Assembly: GCA_018881555.1 (NCBI GenBank)
Contig: JACAXG010000052.1
Span: 186,001-250,000, forward strand
DNA: 64,000 nucleotides
From: Amblyornis subalaris
Lineage: Eukaryota; Chordata; Aves; Passeriformes; Ptilonorhynchidae
Reading direction: 5' to 3'
The notes beneath the pieces were generated by a model. It saw only the letters and a program-made list of their open reading frames with translations, made no database searches and was not told where the DNA came from. Positions 50,050 to 61,500 of the stretch are shown here, one piece after another (position 1 is the first letter of the stretch; every line of letters starts with the position of its first letter). A program made the position numbers and the translations under genes.

Positions 50050-50480
50050 TTTCTCAGAGAGGAGCTGGAGGTGGGATTTCGGAGCGGTTTCTCTCCGGGG
50101 AGGGGTGGGGGGAGCTCTGCTGGGGTTTGCGGGCTGCGCCGCGTTTGTGCCCCGCCGGGGTGCCTCGGGGGTGCGGAAGGCTGCGCGGGGGGCGGAGGGC
50201 TGCGCGGGCGCCCAGGAATGCCTGCGGGGGCTGCGAGTGGGGCGGGGGGTGGGCTTGAAGGAGATACACACTCCGGCGTGTCCTCGCTCCTGCGGGGAGC
50301 CAGGCGCGGGAGGTCCTGGACTCTCCTGCCTCGCTGGGCACGCGTGGGTTTCCGACAAGTCCCGGGGGAGGTGAAGGGAGNGCTCAGCGGGGCTGGCGAG
50401 CGTCGGGGCTGTTTGTCCCCCGGTCTTGGGGTAGAGCGAGCAACCCGCCTTTCGGTGCGTGATTTACGCCCGTCTATAGT
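50050..50480. promoter_or_regulatory. Intronic CpG island
   Basis: GC-rich with clustered CpG and GGGGCGG-type boxes, starting about 160 bp into the intron and continuous with the promoter CpG domain. Open frames on both strands here come from composition. Confidence 0.6.
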
Positions 50481-51369
50481 GGCGTCAGGAGATCCGTGCG
50501 ATTCGGAAGTGAGTGCACGTCTGATACAAATGTATGTGTGTGCGTGTGTGTGTGTGCTTAGATATTTCTCCTGTGATGAAATTAATTAGATCTGTAAGAC
50601 GAGGAAAGTCCTTTCCTAGGTTTTTCTATGCAGAAGACATGTGTGGAGGGGTAGGAAAAGCCTTGATTTTTGCCTTTTTTTTTTTTTTTGTGGGTTTACT
50701 TCGTAACAACCCCCCTTCCCCCACCAAAAAAAAAAAGCTGCTGGTGTTTTCAGCAAGCTATTTGTGTGTCACTTTGCCCCACCCCGATGGTAAAGTCCCT
50801 TTTGCCCTAATCCATAGTCTGATCACACACTCAGCCCTTAATGGGGGTTTCAAAGCACTTTGAAAGAAGAGGAGGTGGTTGGTGTGTGTGCGGTGGGAAT
50901 GGGGGTGGGGGTGCCTTGCACAGGCTCCGGCCACAAAACAGAAATTCACGGGGAGAGGACTTGTCTCATTTAGGCTTCGCCTTTCCCGGCCAGCGGAACA
51001 CGGTTTTTTTCCACAACACGCAAGAAGCCCCTCGTGTTTTAAACTTCCCCAAACGTGCCGAACGCGAAACCCGTCCCCCTCACTCACCGTTTTGCCAAGC
51101 CCAGCTAGGAGAAGTTAGCAATCCTGGCACTTGAGCTCGGTGAGAGTGGACTTTGGCTCTTAGAACTGGGGAATCGTGTTATCACACACATGCACACACA
51201 AAAAGGCAAATCTGCTTCTCTGCTCTTGGCGGATGCAAAGGAGAGAAGTACGGGATCAGAGGAGGGAGAGACGTGCCCTCCTGTAAGGATTTTTAGGCAA
51301 ATGTACGTTTGCAAATGAATGTGCTTGTTCTTTGCATCCTGTCCTGTTAGCGGATCTATCAAGGGGAGA

Positions 51370-51950
51370 AAAAAGAGGGAGCGCCCGGCTCGGCCCGATG
51401 TCCCGCTGAAAATGCCTCCTGGGTCCCTCCGGGCTGGGGCGGAGCGGGGCGGGCTGAAGGTCAGGCAATTTGCAGAATATGCGTAAAATAAGAGGAGCTT
51501 TTCCAGCGGCTGGCTTTGTGAAGTTGAATGGGTGCTTAGGGCAAGGCGAGAGGGGGTAATCTGCCTTTTGCCCAGCTGTCCCGGAGGTGTTGTCTGCACC
51601 GTCTGCAGGGCGCCTGGCACTTCCCAGGAGGGGAAGCTCCTTTAGCATCTCCTGGGGGAGGGCAAGGGGGAAGAGTTAAAAGGAAATATGGGTTTGACTT
51701 TCTGATAAGGCTACTTTCTGAAGTAGCCCCCTCCCACCTCTCAGCCCAGAGGATGTCTCCTGGTTATCTCCAAGTTGTCTGCACTCTCCGGCGGGCGAGG
51801 GGCCGTCGCCTCCCACCTGCTGCGCGCCCCCCGCCCTGGATGGAGCCGGAGGCGGGGAGGGAAGTGGAGACCGGAGGCTGCTTCTCCAGCTCCCACCTTG
51901 GCGTCTGAGGGGGGCTCCGCCACCGAGCCCGGGGTCGTCTGAAGCGCCTT
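51370..51950. promoter_or_regulatory. Second intronic GC-rich island
   Basis: Contains GGGGCGGAGCGGGGCGGG (Sp1-like, about 51437-51453) and further CpG clusters at 51780-51940. It may be an alternative SPRY2 promoter or an intronic enhancer. Confidence 0.5.
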
Positions 51951-53753
51951 CAGGTCAGGGTCAGCTTTGCTTTTGCAGTGGATTGTCATTTCTGAAGAGG
52001 CAGGGGTTGGTCCGGCATACCCTCTAGGCTGGCGAGGGCTAGTGGAAACCTGGACGTGGAGACCAGATAGGGCTGCCAGGTCCTCTCAGGGATGGGGAAA
52101 TAATTTTATTTTCTATTAGTTTTTATCTCCAGATAGTTTCAGATGAGAGGAACATCTGCTTAGGCTGTTAGTTGAAACTTTTGGTATGGCAGAGTTTTTA
52201 ATTTGAAAAAACCATAAGCAGTGCTTCAAGCCAAGTTTGCGAGAGTTTTTTTTAGGAGGGCGGGGGGCGGGAGAATGGACACTGGGACATACATCCTGTG
52301 TATGTCAGGATTTGGCAATATTTAAAACAGAGGGTCACTCTTAAAAGTTAGATCATATATATATATGTATATATGTAAAACTTGAAAGAAGGGAGCAAGG
52401 AATTAAAAGGTCAAATGTTTTGTTGCATTGCTGTTAGAATAAAGACAGTGTCTTGATATATTCATTGTTAAACCGTTTGGCTATATTTTATTATACTGCG
52501 GTACAGTATTATTGTTGGTAACTGATGTGTACAGAGTAACACTATGGTGCTCTTTCTAGGTATAATTGAAGACATTGTGTGGTCCTTGTAAGAAGTTTGG
52601 TTCCTGCTTGGGTTTTAATTGTAAAATATTGTTCTGGTTTTTTGTATAGGTAATTGGATTTTGGAGCCACTTTAAGATATGATAAAGGCAAAACAAATAT
52701 TAACTAATTTAGAGGGCAGTACTTGAAACGTGCATATTTGAGTGTGGAACTTATTTACAAGTTCTCAGCTTCTGTGTCTTTTACTGGGTTTTCATTTAAA
52801 TTTTAAAGTCTACCTTTCTACTTCGTAGTTAATGATCCTTCAAAGTAATATTCACAATCAAGTAGACTCCTTGGATGCTGGCATTATATGATTATATTAT
52901 GCATGCCTCTGTCCCACAAGCCACTCTTCGTAATATTTGCAATTTGAAATGTAGTCTATGGAATTTTTTGCACTTTAAAAAAAACCACCCCAAACAACTG
53001 TGGTAGCATTGCTTTTGTAGTATTGAGCCTTAAAATAACAATCGCAGTGGTGTGCACCAGTGTGACACACACTAAAATAGTGGAGAGAGATATTTTTACT
53101 TGTGCCGTTGAAGTTTTTGGTAGCACTAACTCATTTAATGTCTAACCTCAAACATTTTATTGCTATTTAGTGTTTTTCTTGGGACCATTGGTATTAAACT
53201 AAAATTTCCTATTTACATCATGTAAAGTTTAATGTGTAAAGAGACTAGCCTACCAAAATATTATCCAGTTTTAAACAAAATTGGAGAATTATATGTCTGT
53301 CATCAGCATGTCACATTACGCTTGCTGACTACTTGCAGGCTTTTTTTTTTTTTTAAATATAAGGTTTTCAGTAGCCTGATGTGAAAAGAAGTGTCACATC
53401 AAGTGTCTGAAATGTAATCACTTTAAAGTCCATGGTCTAACCAGAAGATGGCCTGGGAAGCCTTAGTTAGCAGGAGTAATACCTAGACTTTCTAGAGCCA
53501 CGCATTAAGCTGTATGGTCCTAGGAAAGAATCCCTTTAAGCTTTCCACAGCAGTAGGCAGAACAGGCCAAGGGAAGTGCACTCAGCTGACNGGTGCCCGT
53601 GCTCTGTCCCAGATGCGACTCCTTTTTTTAATGGCTGATGCATTACTTGCTTGTGTGCGGTGCTGTGGGGTCCTGCAGGCTTGAAAGGCTGCTGGAGAGA
53701 GCATGAGATGTGTTGCAATAGTGAATCCTCTCTTTGTTGCTCCAGGATTTCAG

Positions 53754-53855
53754 ATGTGTTCTAAGCCTGCCGGGGTGAGCAAGCTTCCGGGCACCGATGG
53801 AGACGAGAGCTCAGCACGGCAGTGGGTCGCAGCCCTTGCTACAGGCTCGGCGTGA
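53754..53855 (+). other. uORF overlapping the SPRY2 start codon
   Basis: ATG at 53754 (cagATGtgt, weak context) opens 33 codons in the +1 frame relative to SPRY2 and stops with TGA at 53853, 59 bases inside the CDS. Ribosomes that use it cannot readily reinitiate at the SPRY2 ATG, so it would repress translation, with leaky scanning expected because of its weak context. The peptide has no recognised function. Confidence 0.7.
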
Positions 53856-54738
53856 CAGTGGGAGACCACACGGGGAGCCCGACCTGCGGGATGTCCTGAT
53901 GCAGCAGGTTCACGTCTTGTCGTTGGACCAGATCAGAGCCATCCGAAACACGAATGAGTACACAGAGGGACCTACGGTGGCTCCACGGCCGGGGGTCAAG
54001 TCTGCTCCTCGGGTAACAACCCAGCCCAAAAATGAAAGGCCCCATGGCTTGCCTGAACATCGTCATTTTAGCCGGATTCAGCACACACAAACGCACGCGT
54101 CTCCTCGGGCGCCTCTGTCCCGATCCATCAGCACGGTCAGCACAGGTTCACGGAGCAGTACGAGGACAAGTACGAGCAGTAATTCATCTGAACAAAGACT
54201 TTTAGGATCATCTTCGGGGCCAGTTGCTGATGGGATAGTCCGAATGCAGCCCAAGTCTGAGCTCAAATCGAGTGAGCTGAAGCCGCTGAGCAAAGAAGAC
54301 TTGGGAGCGCACAGCTACAGGTGTGAGGACTGTGGAAAGTGTAAGTGTAAGGAGTGCACTTATCCAAGGACCCTCCCCTCGTGTTGGATCTGTGACAAGC
54401 AATGTCTTTGCTCAGCCCAGAACGTGGTTGATTATGGGACTTGTGTTTGCTGTGTGAAGGGCCTCTTCTATCACTGCTCTAACGATGATGAGGACAACTG
54501 TGCCGACAACCCCTGCTCCTGCAGTCAGTCACATTGCTGCACTAGGTGGTCTGCCATGGGTGTAGTGTCCCTCTTTCTGCCTTGCTTGTGGTGTTACCTA
54601 CCAGCCAAGGGTTGCCTTAAGTTGTGCCAGGGCTGTTATGACCGGGTAAATCGGCCTGGGTGCCGCTGTAAACACTCCAACACCGTTTGCTGCAAAGTTC
54701 CCAGCATCCCCCCCAGGAACTTTGAAAAGCCAACATAG
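53797..54738 (+). CDS. SPRY2: Sprouty homolog 2
   Basis: Inducible feedback inhibitor of FGF/EGF receptor to Ras-ERK signalling, acting at the plasma membrane and endosomes. The 313 codons are intact, close to the 315 of human SPRY2; the shortfall is a two-residue gap in the serine region (GSSSGPVAD). The N-terminus has the c-Cbl/phosphatase-docking motif [11 protein letters not shown] with Tyr55. A serine-rich segment lies at residues 108-140 (SRSISTVS...). The Sprouty cysteine-rich domain spans about residues 176-299, starting [12 protein letters not shown] and including [17 protein letters not shown] and Tyr225 (human Tyr227). The C-terminal PPRNFEKPT carries the proline-rich Grb2-SH3 binding motif. 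SPRY1 is excluded by the whole Tyr55 region and by the [15 protein letters not shown] run. The start was chosen because it gives the known MxxRAQ N-terminus; its -3 base is C and +4 is G, so context is moderate. Single coding exon, as in other vertebrates. Confidence 0.99.
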   Translation: METRAQHGSGSQPLLQARRDSGRPHGEPDLRDVLMQQVHVLSLDQIRAIRNTNEYTEGPTVAPRPGVKSAPRVTTQPKNERPHGLPEHRHFSRIQHTQTHASPRAPLSRSISTVSTGSRSSTRTSTSSNSSEQRLLGSSSGPVADGIVRMQPKSELKSSELKPLSKEDLGAHSYRCEDCGKCKCKECTYPRTLPSCWICDKQCLCSAQNVVDYGTCVCCVKGLFYHCSNDDEDNCADNPCSCSQSHCCTRWSAMGVVSLFLPCLWCYLPAKGCLKLCQGCYDRVNRPGCRCKHSNTVCCKVPSIPPRNFEKPT

Positions 54739-54972
54739 CATCACTAGTCAGAAATATTAAAGAAATCAGGATTATTACTTTAACGTACATATGCAACCAA
54801 CTAAGCAGCTATGGTCTTGGCACTGTAGTAGAAGGGTTGGGGATGTACTTTGCTGTTTGCAGTGAAATGCTTTTCTGTGTGTGTGCCATCTTAACTGATA
54901 CGCTTGTTAGAATCCAGCTAGTGGCATACAGGAAAAAAAAAGGGATGCAGTACATTGTGACCCACATATTGC

Positions 54973-54980
54973 ATAAGCTA
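54973..54980 (+). promoter_or_regulatory. SPRY2: miR-21 8-mer site in SPRY2 3'UTR
   Basis: ATAAGCTA is a perfect 8-mer match to the miR-21 seed (complement of AGCUUAU plus the terminal A). SPRY2 repression by miR-21 is established in mammals; the site here is inferred from sequence. Confidence 0.75.
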
Positions 54981-55101
54981 AAGCAACACAGACACTCCTA
55001 GGCAACTCTATTGTTTGTGAATAGTACTTGCAAAATTTGTAAATTAGCAAATGACTCCTTTTTTTTCATTGTTTTCTGCCAGAGATAATGTGCTATATTT
55101 T

Positions 55102-55109
55102 TGTATATA
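55102..55109 (+). promoter_or_regulatory. SPRY2: Pumilio-response-like element TGTATATA
   Basis: TGTATATA matches UGUAHAUA exactly. It lies 15 bases upstream of the miR-27 site in the AT-rich part of the 3'UTR. It is predicted only. Confidence 0.5.
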
Positions 55110-55123
55110 CAATAATATTTTCA

Positions 55124-55131
55124 ACTGTGAA
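55124..55131 (+). promoter_or_regulatory. SPRY2: miR-27 8-mer site
   Basis: ACTGTGAA matches the miR-27 seed (complement of UCACAGU plus A). Published mammalian work links miR-27a with SPRY2. The site is 69 bases from the miR-23 match, and the two miRNAs are made from one cluster. Confidence 0.7.
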
Positions 55132-55199
55132 AAGTAAGTGCTGTCATAAGACATGGCACAGTCACAAAATATTATACTAATATGTTGTACATTCGGAAG

Positions 55200-55207
55200 A
55201 ATGTGAA
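55200..55207 (+). promoter_or_regulatory. SPRY2: miR-23 8-mer site
   Basis: AATGTGAA matches the miR-23 seed (complement of UCACAUU plus A). Its partner miR-27 site is in the same 3'UTR, 69 bases upstream. Confidence 0.6.
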
Positions 55208-55360
55208 TCAATCAGTATGTTTTTAGATTGTATTTTGTCTTANGGAACCCTTCTATTACAAAACTTTGATTTCCCTTTGGACTTCACGTATATTGTACAG
55301 TTACAGTAAAATTCAGCCTTTATTTTCTAATTTTTTCAACATATTGTTTAGTGTAAAGAA

Positions 55361-55406
55361 TATTTATTTGAAGTTTTATTATTTTATAAAAAGAAATATT
55401 TATTTT
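55361..55406 (+). promoter_or_regulatory. SPRY2: ATTTA-rich (AU-rich) element in SPRY2 3'UTR
   Basis: Two TATTTATTT runs (55361-55369 and 55397-55405) carry ATTTA cores, within 200 bases of the poly(A) signal. Such elements commonly give rapid mRNA decay, which would suit an inducible feedback inhibitor. No binding factor can be named. Confidence 0.55.
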
Positions 55407-55519
55407 AAGAGGCATCTTACAAATGTCACCCCTTTTTATGAGGACGTCATAGTTGCTGCAAATAAGGGGTGAATGATGCATATGTTCACTATAAAATAGA
55501 AAATATATTAACGTTTGAA

Positions 55520-55525
55520 ATTAAA
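55520..55525 (+). terminator. SPRY2: Polyadenylation signal ATTAAA
   Basis: ATTAAA is followed after 10-16 bases by ctgcttgtca and a TTTTTT-rich downstream stretch (55541-55552), a plausible cleavage layout. No AATAAA was seen nearer the stop codon. Confidence 0.7.
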
Positions 55526-55541
55526 CTGGGCTGCTTGTCAT

Positions 55542-58500
55542 TTTTTCCCCCCATTTATTGTTTTGAGTTGGGAGAATTGGTACTTCTAATTGCAAACTTC
55601 ACAATGAGCCAAATATGAAAAGGAAAATAGATTTTTTTTTAGTGAATTATTTTGTTGTTGTTTACTTCTTCACCTGAAAATAATGCAGGATTTTTGCTCC
55701 CTTCCTTTGCACAAATGTCCCATATATTGTCCCTGCAACAGAAAAGGAAAATGAACGTAAGAAAATGCATTAATTCATTCCAGACTGGGACTAATGGGCA
55801 CTGAAATCTTGACCTATTCTATAAGTGATGAGGTTTTGTGCTTCAAATAGGAAATAAGTAATCATTCACAAAAAATGCTAGGCTTGCCATGGCTTTACTC
55901 AGAGAGAGAGAGAGGATGGAAAAAAAAAGGTAATTAACATGGTCAATGCAAAAAGCTTGCAGGATTATTTGTTAAAGGTAGAAGACTATGCCACAGGGAA
56001 TGATAGATCTGAATGCAGTCCAGCCTTATGTCAAACATTTGCCTCACTTGTAAGAAGAAAGTTGCTTGATTTGTCATTTGTGGCAGTTACCTTCCACTGA
56101 GGTCAAAATCCTTTCGCTGCCAAGTTTCCCACCGGAAGCCTAGAGAATGATTTACCTTTCTTTATTAACAAANTATCATTTCCTGTTCTGAGCATGTCTC
56201 TCCAAGTTTAGAGGTCTTAATGTTCAATTTTATTTATACATTTCTTAAGCTGGCATTTAAGAATAGTTGTAAGTATTTTTAAGCTGACACTTAGAAAAGT
56301 CTCCCAGCCTTTTCTGAACCCCCTCCAAGAAAAACAAGTTATTACTAATAAATTAAGAACTCACTAAAAGTTGAAAACCAGAGCATTGAGTAAATGTGCT
56401 GTCTTTTTGCCCCTTAATTTTCATCTCTGATCTGGTGTTTGGACTATTTTACATAGGTCTATAGTACTCCAAAATCTTACACTGTGTGTTTGTGCTTATT
56501 GGTTATCAATCATCAAGTGAAATTCAGAAGTGCTTGTTCTCCTTCTCTTTTTTTTTTTCCCCCTTACCCCTCTGGTGAAAAATGGAAGCTGGTTTTCTTT
56601 CGTCTCTGCACCAGCTGGCTGGATACTTTGGTATACAAAGACTAACAGTATATATTTAGCTTTCTGAGTGGAATTTGCCAGAGAGAAGGTAGCTTATTTT
56701 ACATGAGTAGTTTGTCCCTATTTAAAGCGCATCAGTATACTGTAACTGGGTATTGGGGTATATATGGGAGATGGTACTTCTCTGCTGATAAACAGAGATT
56801 TTTATTATTTAATTTTTAATTTTTTTTTTAGAAATTTTGTTCTTGAAGGGGTTGGTAACCATCATGTGTTTCCATTCACTGAACGTAATTGTTAGGTGCT
56901 TATGCCTAAACTGTCTTGGGTTAGTCTTGCTGATGAAAACAAACATTGGGAGAATCTTTGACCTTTAGGCTGTACATTGAAAACCCCAAATCCCACTGAT
57001 TTCAGTAGACAGTAAATCCAATGTTTTCACTGTATTGATGAACTTGACAAAACTGAAGGCAAGCCCTGTCTTTTCAGTGATTTATGTTTCCGTTGAAGAT
57101 AACTCTACAGAAAGCTGAAGGTGAAACTGGAAAACTGGTACGGCTGAGTCGTAGAGGAGTCAGAGAGGGTGCTACTCAAAAGTCTGGCTGGCTAAAGTCC
57201 AGTACTAAAATTGTGGGTGTCTTTTTGCAGTATAGTAAATTCTGTGACTACCTAGTTAGGTTCTAAGGGAAAAGGAAAACCACCATCTTGTTGACAGTGA
57301 AATTTGAAGCTGCTTTTAACATTGAGCACTGGTTGTCACCTTCCACTTGGTTCTTAATGAGGATAAATAGAGGATCCCCTTCACCCCAGGTAAGCCCACT
57401 ACCACTGAATTGGGTTGCATGTATGACTCTTGGGAATGGGGATGTAGGGAAGTGTGGCACTAGGCACTGCCTTTTGGTCTAACTATGGCACTGGGGTCTA
57501 CGCTTCAGTTGGTATGGATTGGCGTGTGTGCCCACTGGACTCTTAAAAGCTGGTTTGTGTATATTAGTTAACATCCTAATATTGCACTTAATTAGATAAG
57601 GTTTAGTATTCTAAATAAAACCAAAATCTTGCCTCAAGCAGATTAGATTGTTTTAATAAGAATTAAGAGGGCTTTTCAAGTGGATTGAGATAATGTTATT
57701 AAAGCATGCCTACTTTATCCTTTGAGATAGGAAAGTGGAGGTCCAAGTAAGGAAAGTTTTCCATACACAGGTTTTGAGGATAACCATGAAAGTCATGCTT
57801 GATATACGTCATATAGGACTTTATTTTTAGACTGCTATGAAGTCATGAGAGAGAGCAAGACACTTCTTATTGCTCCATTTGTTGTGTTGTTGCTTCAGAG
57901 TTTTGATCTGTTAACCTATAAATTCTGTAAGGTTAGTTTAAAGTATAGAGACTTGCAGGACTGGACTGATAGTTGGCTGTAGTAACAGTGGAAACAAAGC
58001 ATTTTTTCAAGTTATTTTTCTGTATGATGTGAGCGATAAGTAAATACATCAAATTTACAGAAATTTAGAAATCCCTCTATTAATATCCTCAAGACTTTTT
58101 TTTTCTTACTTTGCTCTTTAATAGTTTGAAACTTGATTATAATTTCTTTTTTGAGATAGGGATCTTAGCTGGAAGAAAAATAAAAAGAGACTTGGATTCA
58201 AATAGAGAATAAATAGTGCTTTAGATGTAAATCAAATGTGTCCCTAAAGGATTTGAGATCATGTTCAGGTGAGTATTTATATATTCAACAGATTTACCAA
58301 ATCAGTCTTCAAAGGCCAAAATTCTCTTAAGTGCAAAAGTGCAGTAGTTAAGTGGTTGTGATGATTAACACAATAGATCTTTTACACCTTCTTACTAAAC
58401 TCGAAGCGTGTGCGAGGTTCAAGTACTGATCATTTATGCATCATTCATAGCTTGCCTTTTTTTTTTTTTCTTCTTTAAAGTACAGTCTTACCCGTATTAA

Positions 58501-61500
58501 CATTTTCACTTTTGGCAAAATACAAAATAATAAATTTTTGTGATGAGTGAAATCTTAAGGCTTTTTCTCAAGCAGCAGGAGGAGACCAGAATGCATTTCT
58601 GTTCTACAGTGGAACATTTAATTATTTTTAGAAATTAATGGTGGGGGAAGATGGATTTGAACAGTCTGTCTTGTCTCAGATATTCCTAGATGTGTGCAGG
58701 TACAGCAAATTATGATTTCATCTGCTGAGACTAATTTCTCAATCAGTCACTGGAGCAGAGTTCCAGAAAGAAATTGGCTGCATGTGAGAGCACGCTCGAT
58801 TGAGTAGTGTCTGTATGAATAGTATTGAATAGATCTCTTACTGAAAATGCCAACATTTGTCATATTGGCTCATCTTAAACAAATCAGTTACAGATTGGGA
58901 TTGCAGGTAGACAGCACACCAGGTGTGGGATTGCAGGTGACAAAGCGCACCAAATCCTTACCAATTAAAATACTCTTTTTTTTTCCTCTTTACAAAATCT
59001 GATTTTAAACTGGAATCTTACAAATAAAAATTAAAGTCTCGTTGAAATCAGGACAGTTTGATCAAAAAGCCATGTGATATATAACGCAGATACATATAGT
59101 ATTATATAGATACATATACTTGTTACATATTGCATGTTTCAATCTTTGGAGACTCCTATGTGTCAGTCTTAGTTATTTCTCTTCAGATTTATTCTTTCTG
59201 GTCCTTATCCCTTTCCTTGACCTTTCCTAGCCATAATACATAAAGGTTTACTGCCACTTATAGGACAAAAGGTGAAAGAGGAGGATGAAACATGCTTTTC
59301 TCGTTAGTATTCTGTGCCTGAAAGTTTAGGACAAGGTGGAAAAATTGATTACCTTGCTGTGCTTGTCCTGCATTTTCAGAAATATAAAGTTTTTTTCCAT
59401 TAATGTGACATTGAAATCCACAGTTTCAGAAAACATCTTATTTTCATTGTTTTGCTATGATTTTTATTACTCGAGAAGGCTTTTTTTGTCTTTAAAGAGT
59501 TCCTTTTGTTTTAACCCACCGTGTTTCAGATGAAAGAGACAGGTCTTACCACCATAAAAGCATGAACTGGTGTTCCTCTGCCACAGGGATTGCCCAGTAG
59601 AGAGCTGATGCAGTTACCTTTGGGCACGAGTAGCAATGATTTTTCTTGAAACAGGGTGGGAGTTCAGTGTTTTCAACCTTGGGAAGGTGCAGCAGATGTT
59701 GTGCTATATATCTGAAGTTTGTCTTTACATGTAATGTAGAAAAGTTTTTTCTTCCTCTGACTTAACCGTGCATGGTGGTTACAGAAACTTAGGGCTAAAA
59801 TGTTCACATTTCTAGACTAAAATGGATCAGTTCCCATTTCAGTAGAAGTTACCAATAATCAGAAGCTTTGACAATGTAGTCTACTATTATATAGGATTAT
59901 TTATTGATATTTTAATACTTAGGGGTTTAAGTTACATTTTAAAAATGGAATTGCCAAGGGAGATAATCTGTTTCTAAAAGGTAAGAAAATGTATAATCAG
60001 AGGAGCTCTGCTTTCCTGAAAGACTGCTGTATAATTACCAAACCACTTGGTGCACCTGAGATATGTTACAAGAGATGGCATTTGATGCCATTTAGGTGTT
60101 GCAGCAACAAGTTTCACTTGGAGAGTCTGAGCCAGTACACAAGGGTGTATTGGGAAGAATCACCAACTTACAGACATGGAGAGCCCCTTGACCAAAGGGG
60201 TTTTTTTAAATTTTTCTTTTTTACCCTAATTTTATTTTGATCAAGAAGCAGTATATATGAACCAGTCAAAAATAGTGTTGTTGATACATTTACTGGTGAA
60301 AGAATATATTGGTGCTGTTACAGTGTGTCTCAGAAAACCACACCAAAATGGAAAATTTTTAAATGACCAAACTTACCACTGTCGTCTTCAGAAATGAATA
60401 CAAACATCAGGGCTATAGCAATCCATGTTTCAAAATTAGTTGCACTGTAAGTAAATTGCACTAATTGGTTATACTTAAAACTGTCACTATAATTAGGCAC
60501 ACTTCCGCTTTAGGTCTCAAAATCAACTCAGACGTTTGTCAGCTTCCACTGTAGTGCAGTTTTATTAACTAAAGATTTGCTTAAAGCATTGTTGTTGTTT
60601 CTTGTCAGACACATGTAAGAGTTGGTGTATCATGAAATGTCAAATGCACAAAGTGAACCGTTTTTCTTCCCCTTAATTTCTCTTGCATAAACTGTTGCAA
60701 AGAGGAGGAAATTTCAAAATTGTTTTGTTTGCCTTGGGTAATTTTATTTATGAGTTTTATTTAATTATTGTAGACAGAGTGCTAATTTGATGGAGTGCTG
60801 TTTTGTGATTGCCTCTCCGCTCTCCCCACTCTCCTCACATTTCCCCCCTGAAGTATTTGGCAGTATGAAATACGTAAGTAGAGCAGTTAAGAGACCAAGA
60901 ATTCACTTTGTGAACTTAGCCTAAGTGCAGCTGCATTGAATAGTAAAGTGAAGGAGGAGCATCAATGCTGTCTTGCAGAACTCATTGAATGCACTGTACC
61001 TTTCAGCAGTAGATTTTTTTACCTCTGCTGCTGTGCAGATGGAGATTACACAGTTGTTTGTCATGTATGTGTTTTTGTCCCTCAGCATCTTTGATGGAGA
61101 AACATTGTGTTTCTCCAACAACTAGCTACATGTGAAGGCTATCCTAACTGCCCACTGCCTACTACTCTCAATACTGGTTTTGGGTAGGAAGGGATTCCTC
61201 CATCCCAAGAAAAAGAAAAATGCTCTCTAAGTTATTCTGAAACACGTGTGTTCAGGGGGAGGCAGAGGTTATGGTATATAAAGTAAACTTTACATCAGGG
61301 CTGTGCCTGACTTCTCTCCTGCATACATACAATTGCAGTACGAAGTCTGAAAGTGCACAACAGTGTTTCTGGCCACCTCCGTACTTGTAAATCAGACAGT
61401 AGGTGGAAATGTTCCTGGACAATGGATTGCAATTGCCCACACTAGTGAAGCGTTAAGACTTTGCCTGGTGTGCCAAAAAGTACTCTCCCAAGCTATTCCC

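Larger units (their letters stand above)
49893..53745 (+). other. SPRY2: SPRY2 intron 1
   Basis: Starts GTGAGAGC and ends tctttgttgctccAG, with a good pyrimidine tract. The 5' 2 kb is GC-rich (CpG-dense at about 50050-50480 and 51370-51950), which suggests intronic promoter or enhancer activity. It contains a C14 run (49932-49950), a TG microsatellite (50531-50557), an AT repeat (52354-52375) and two short A/T homopolymers. From 52000 on it is AT-rich. No coding exon was recognised in it. Confidence 0.8.
53746..55541 (+). other. SPRY2: SPRY2 exon 2 (5'UTR tail, CDS, 3'UTR)
   Basis: Runs from the AG acceptor to about 16-20 bases after the ATTAAA signal at 55520. It contains 51 bases of 5'UTR, the entire CDS and about 800 bases of 3'UTR. 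One unresolved base is in the 3'UTR at about 55243. The exact cleavage site is inferred. Confidence 0.85.

Noticed and set aside
49912..50589. 225-codon frame in SPRY2 intron 1
   Set aside because: Gly/Arg/Pro composition from the intronic CpG island, contains an unresolved base; overlaps several other frames on both strands.
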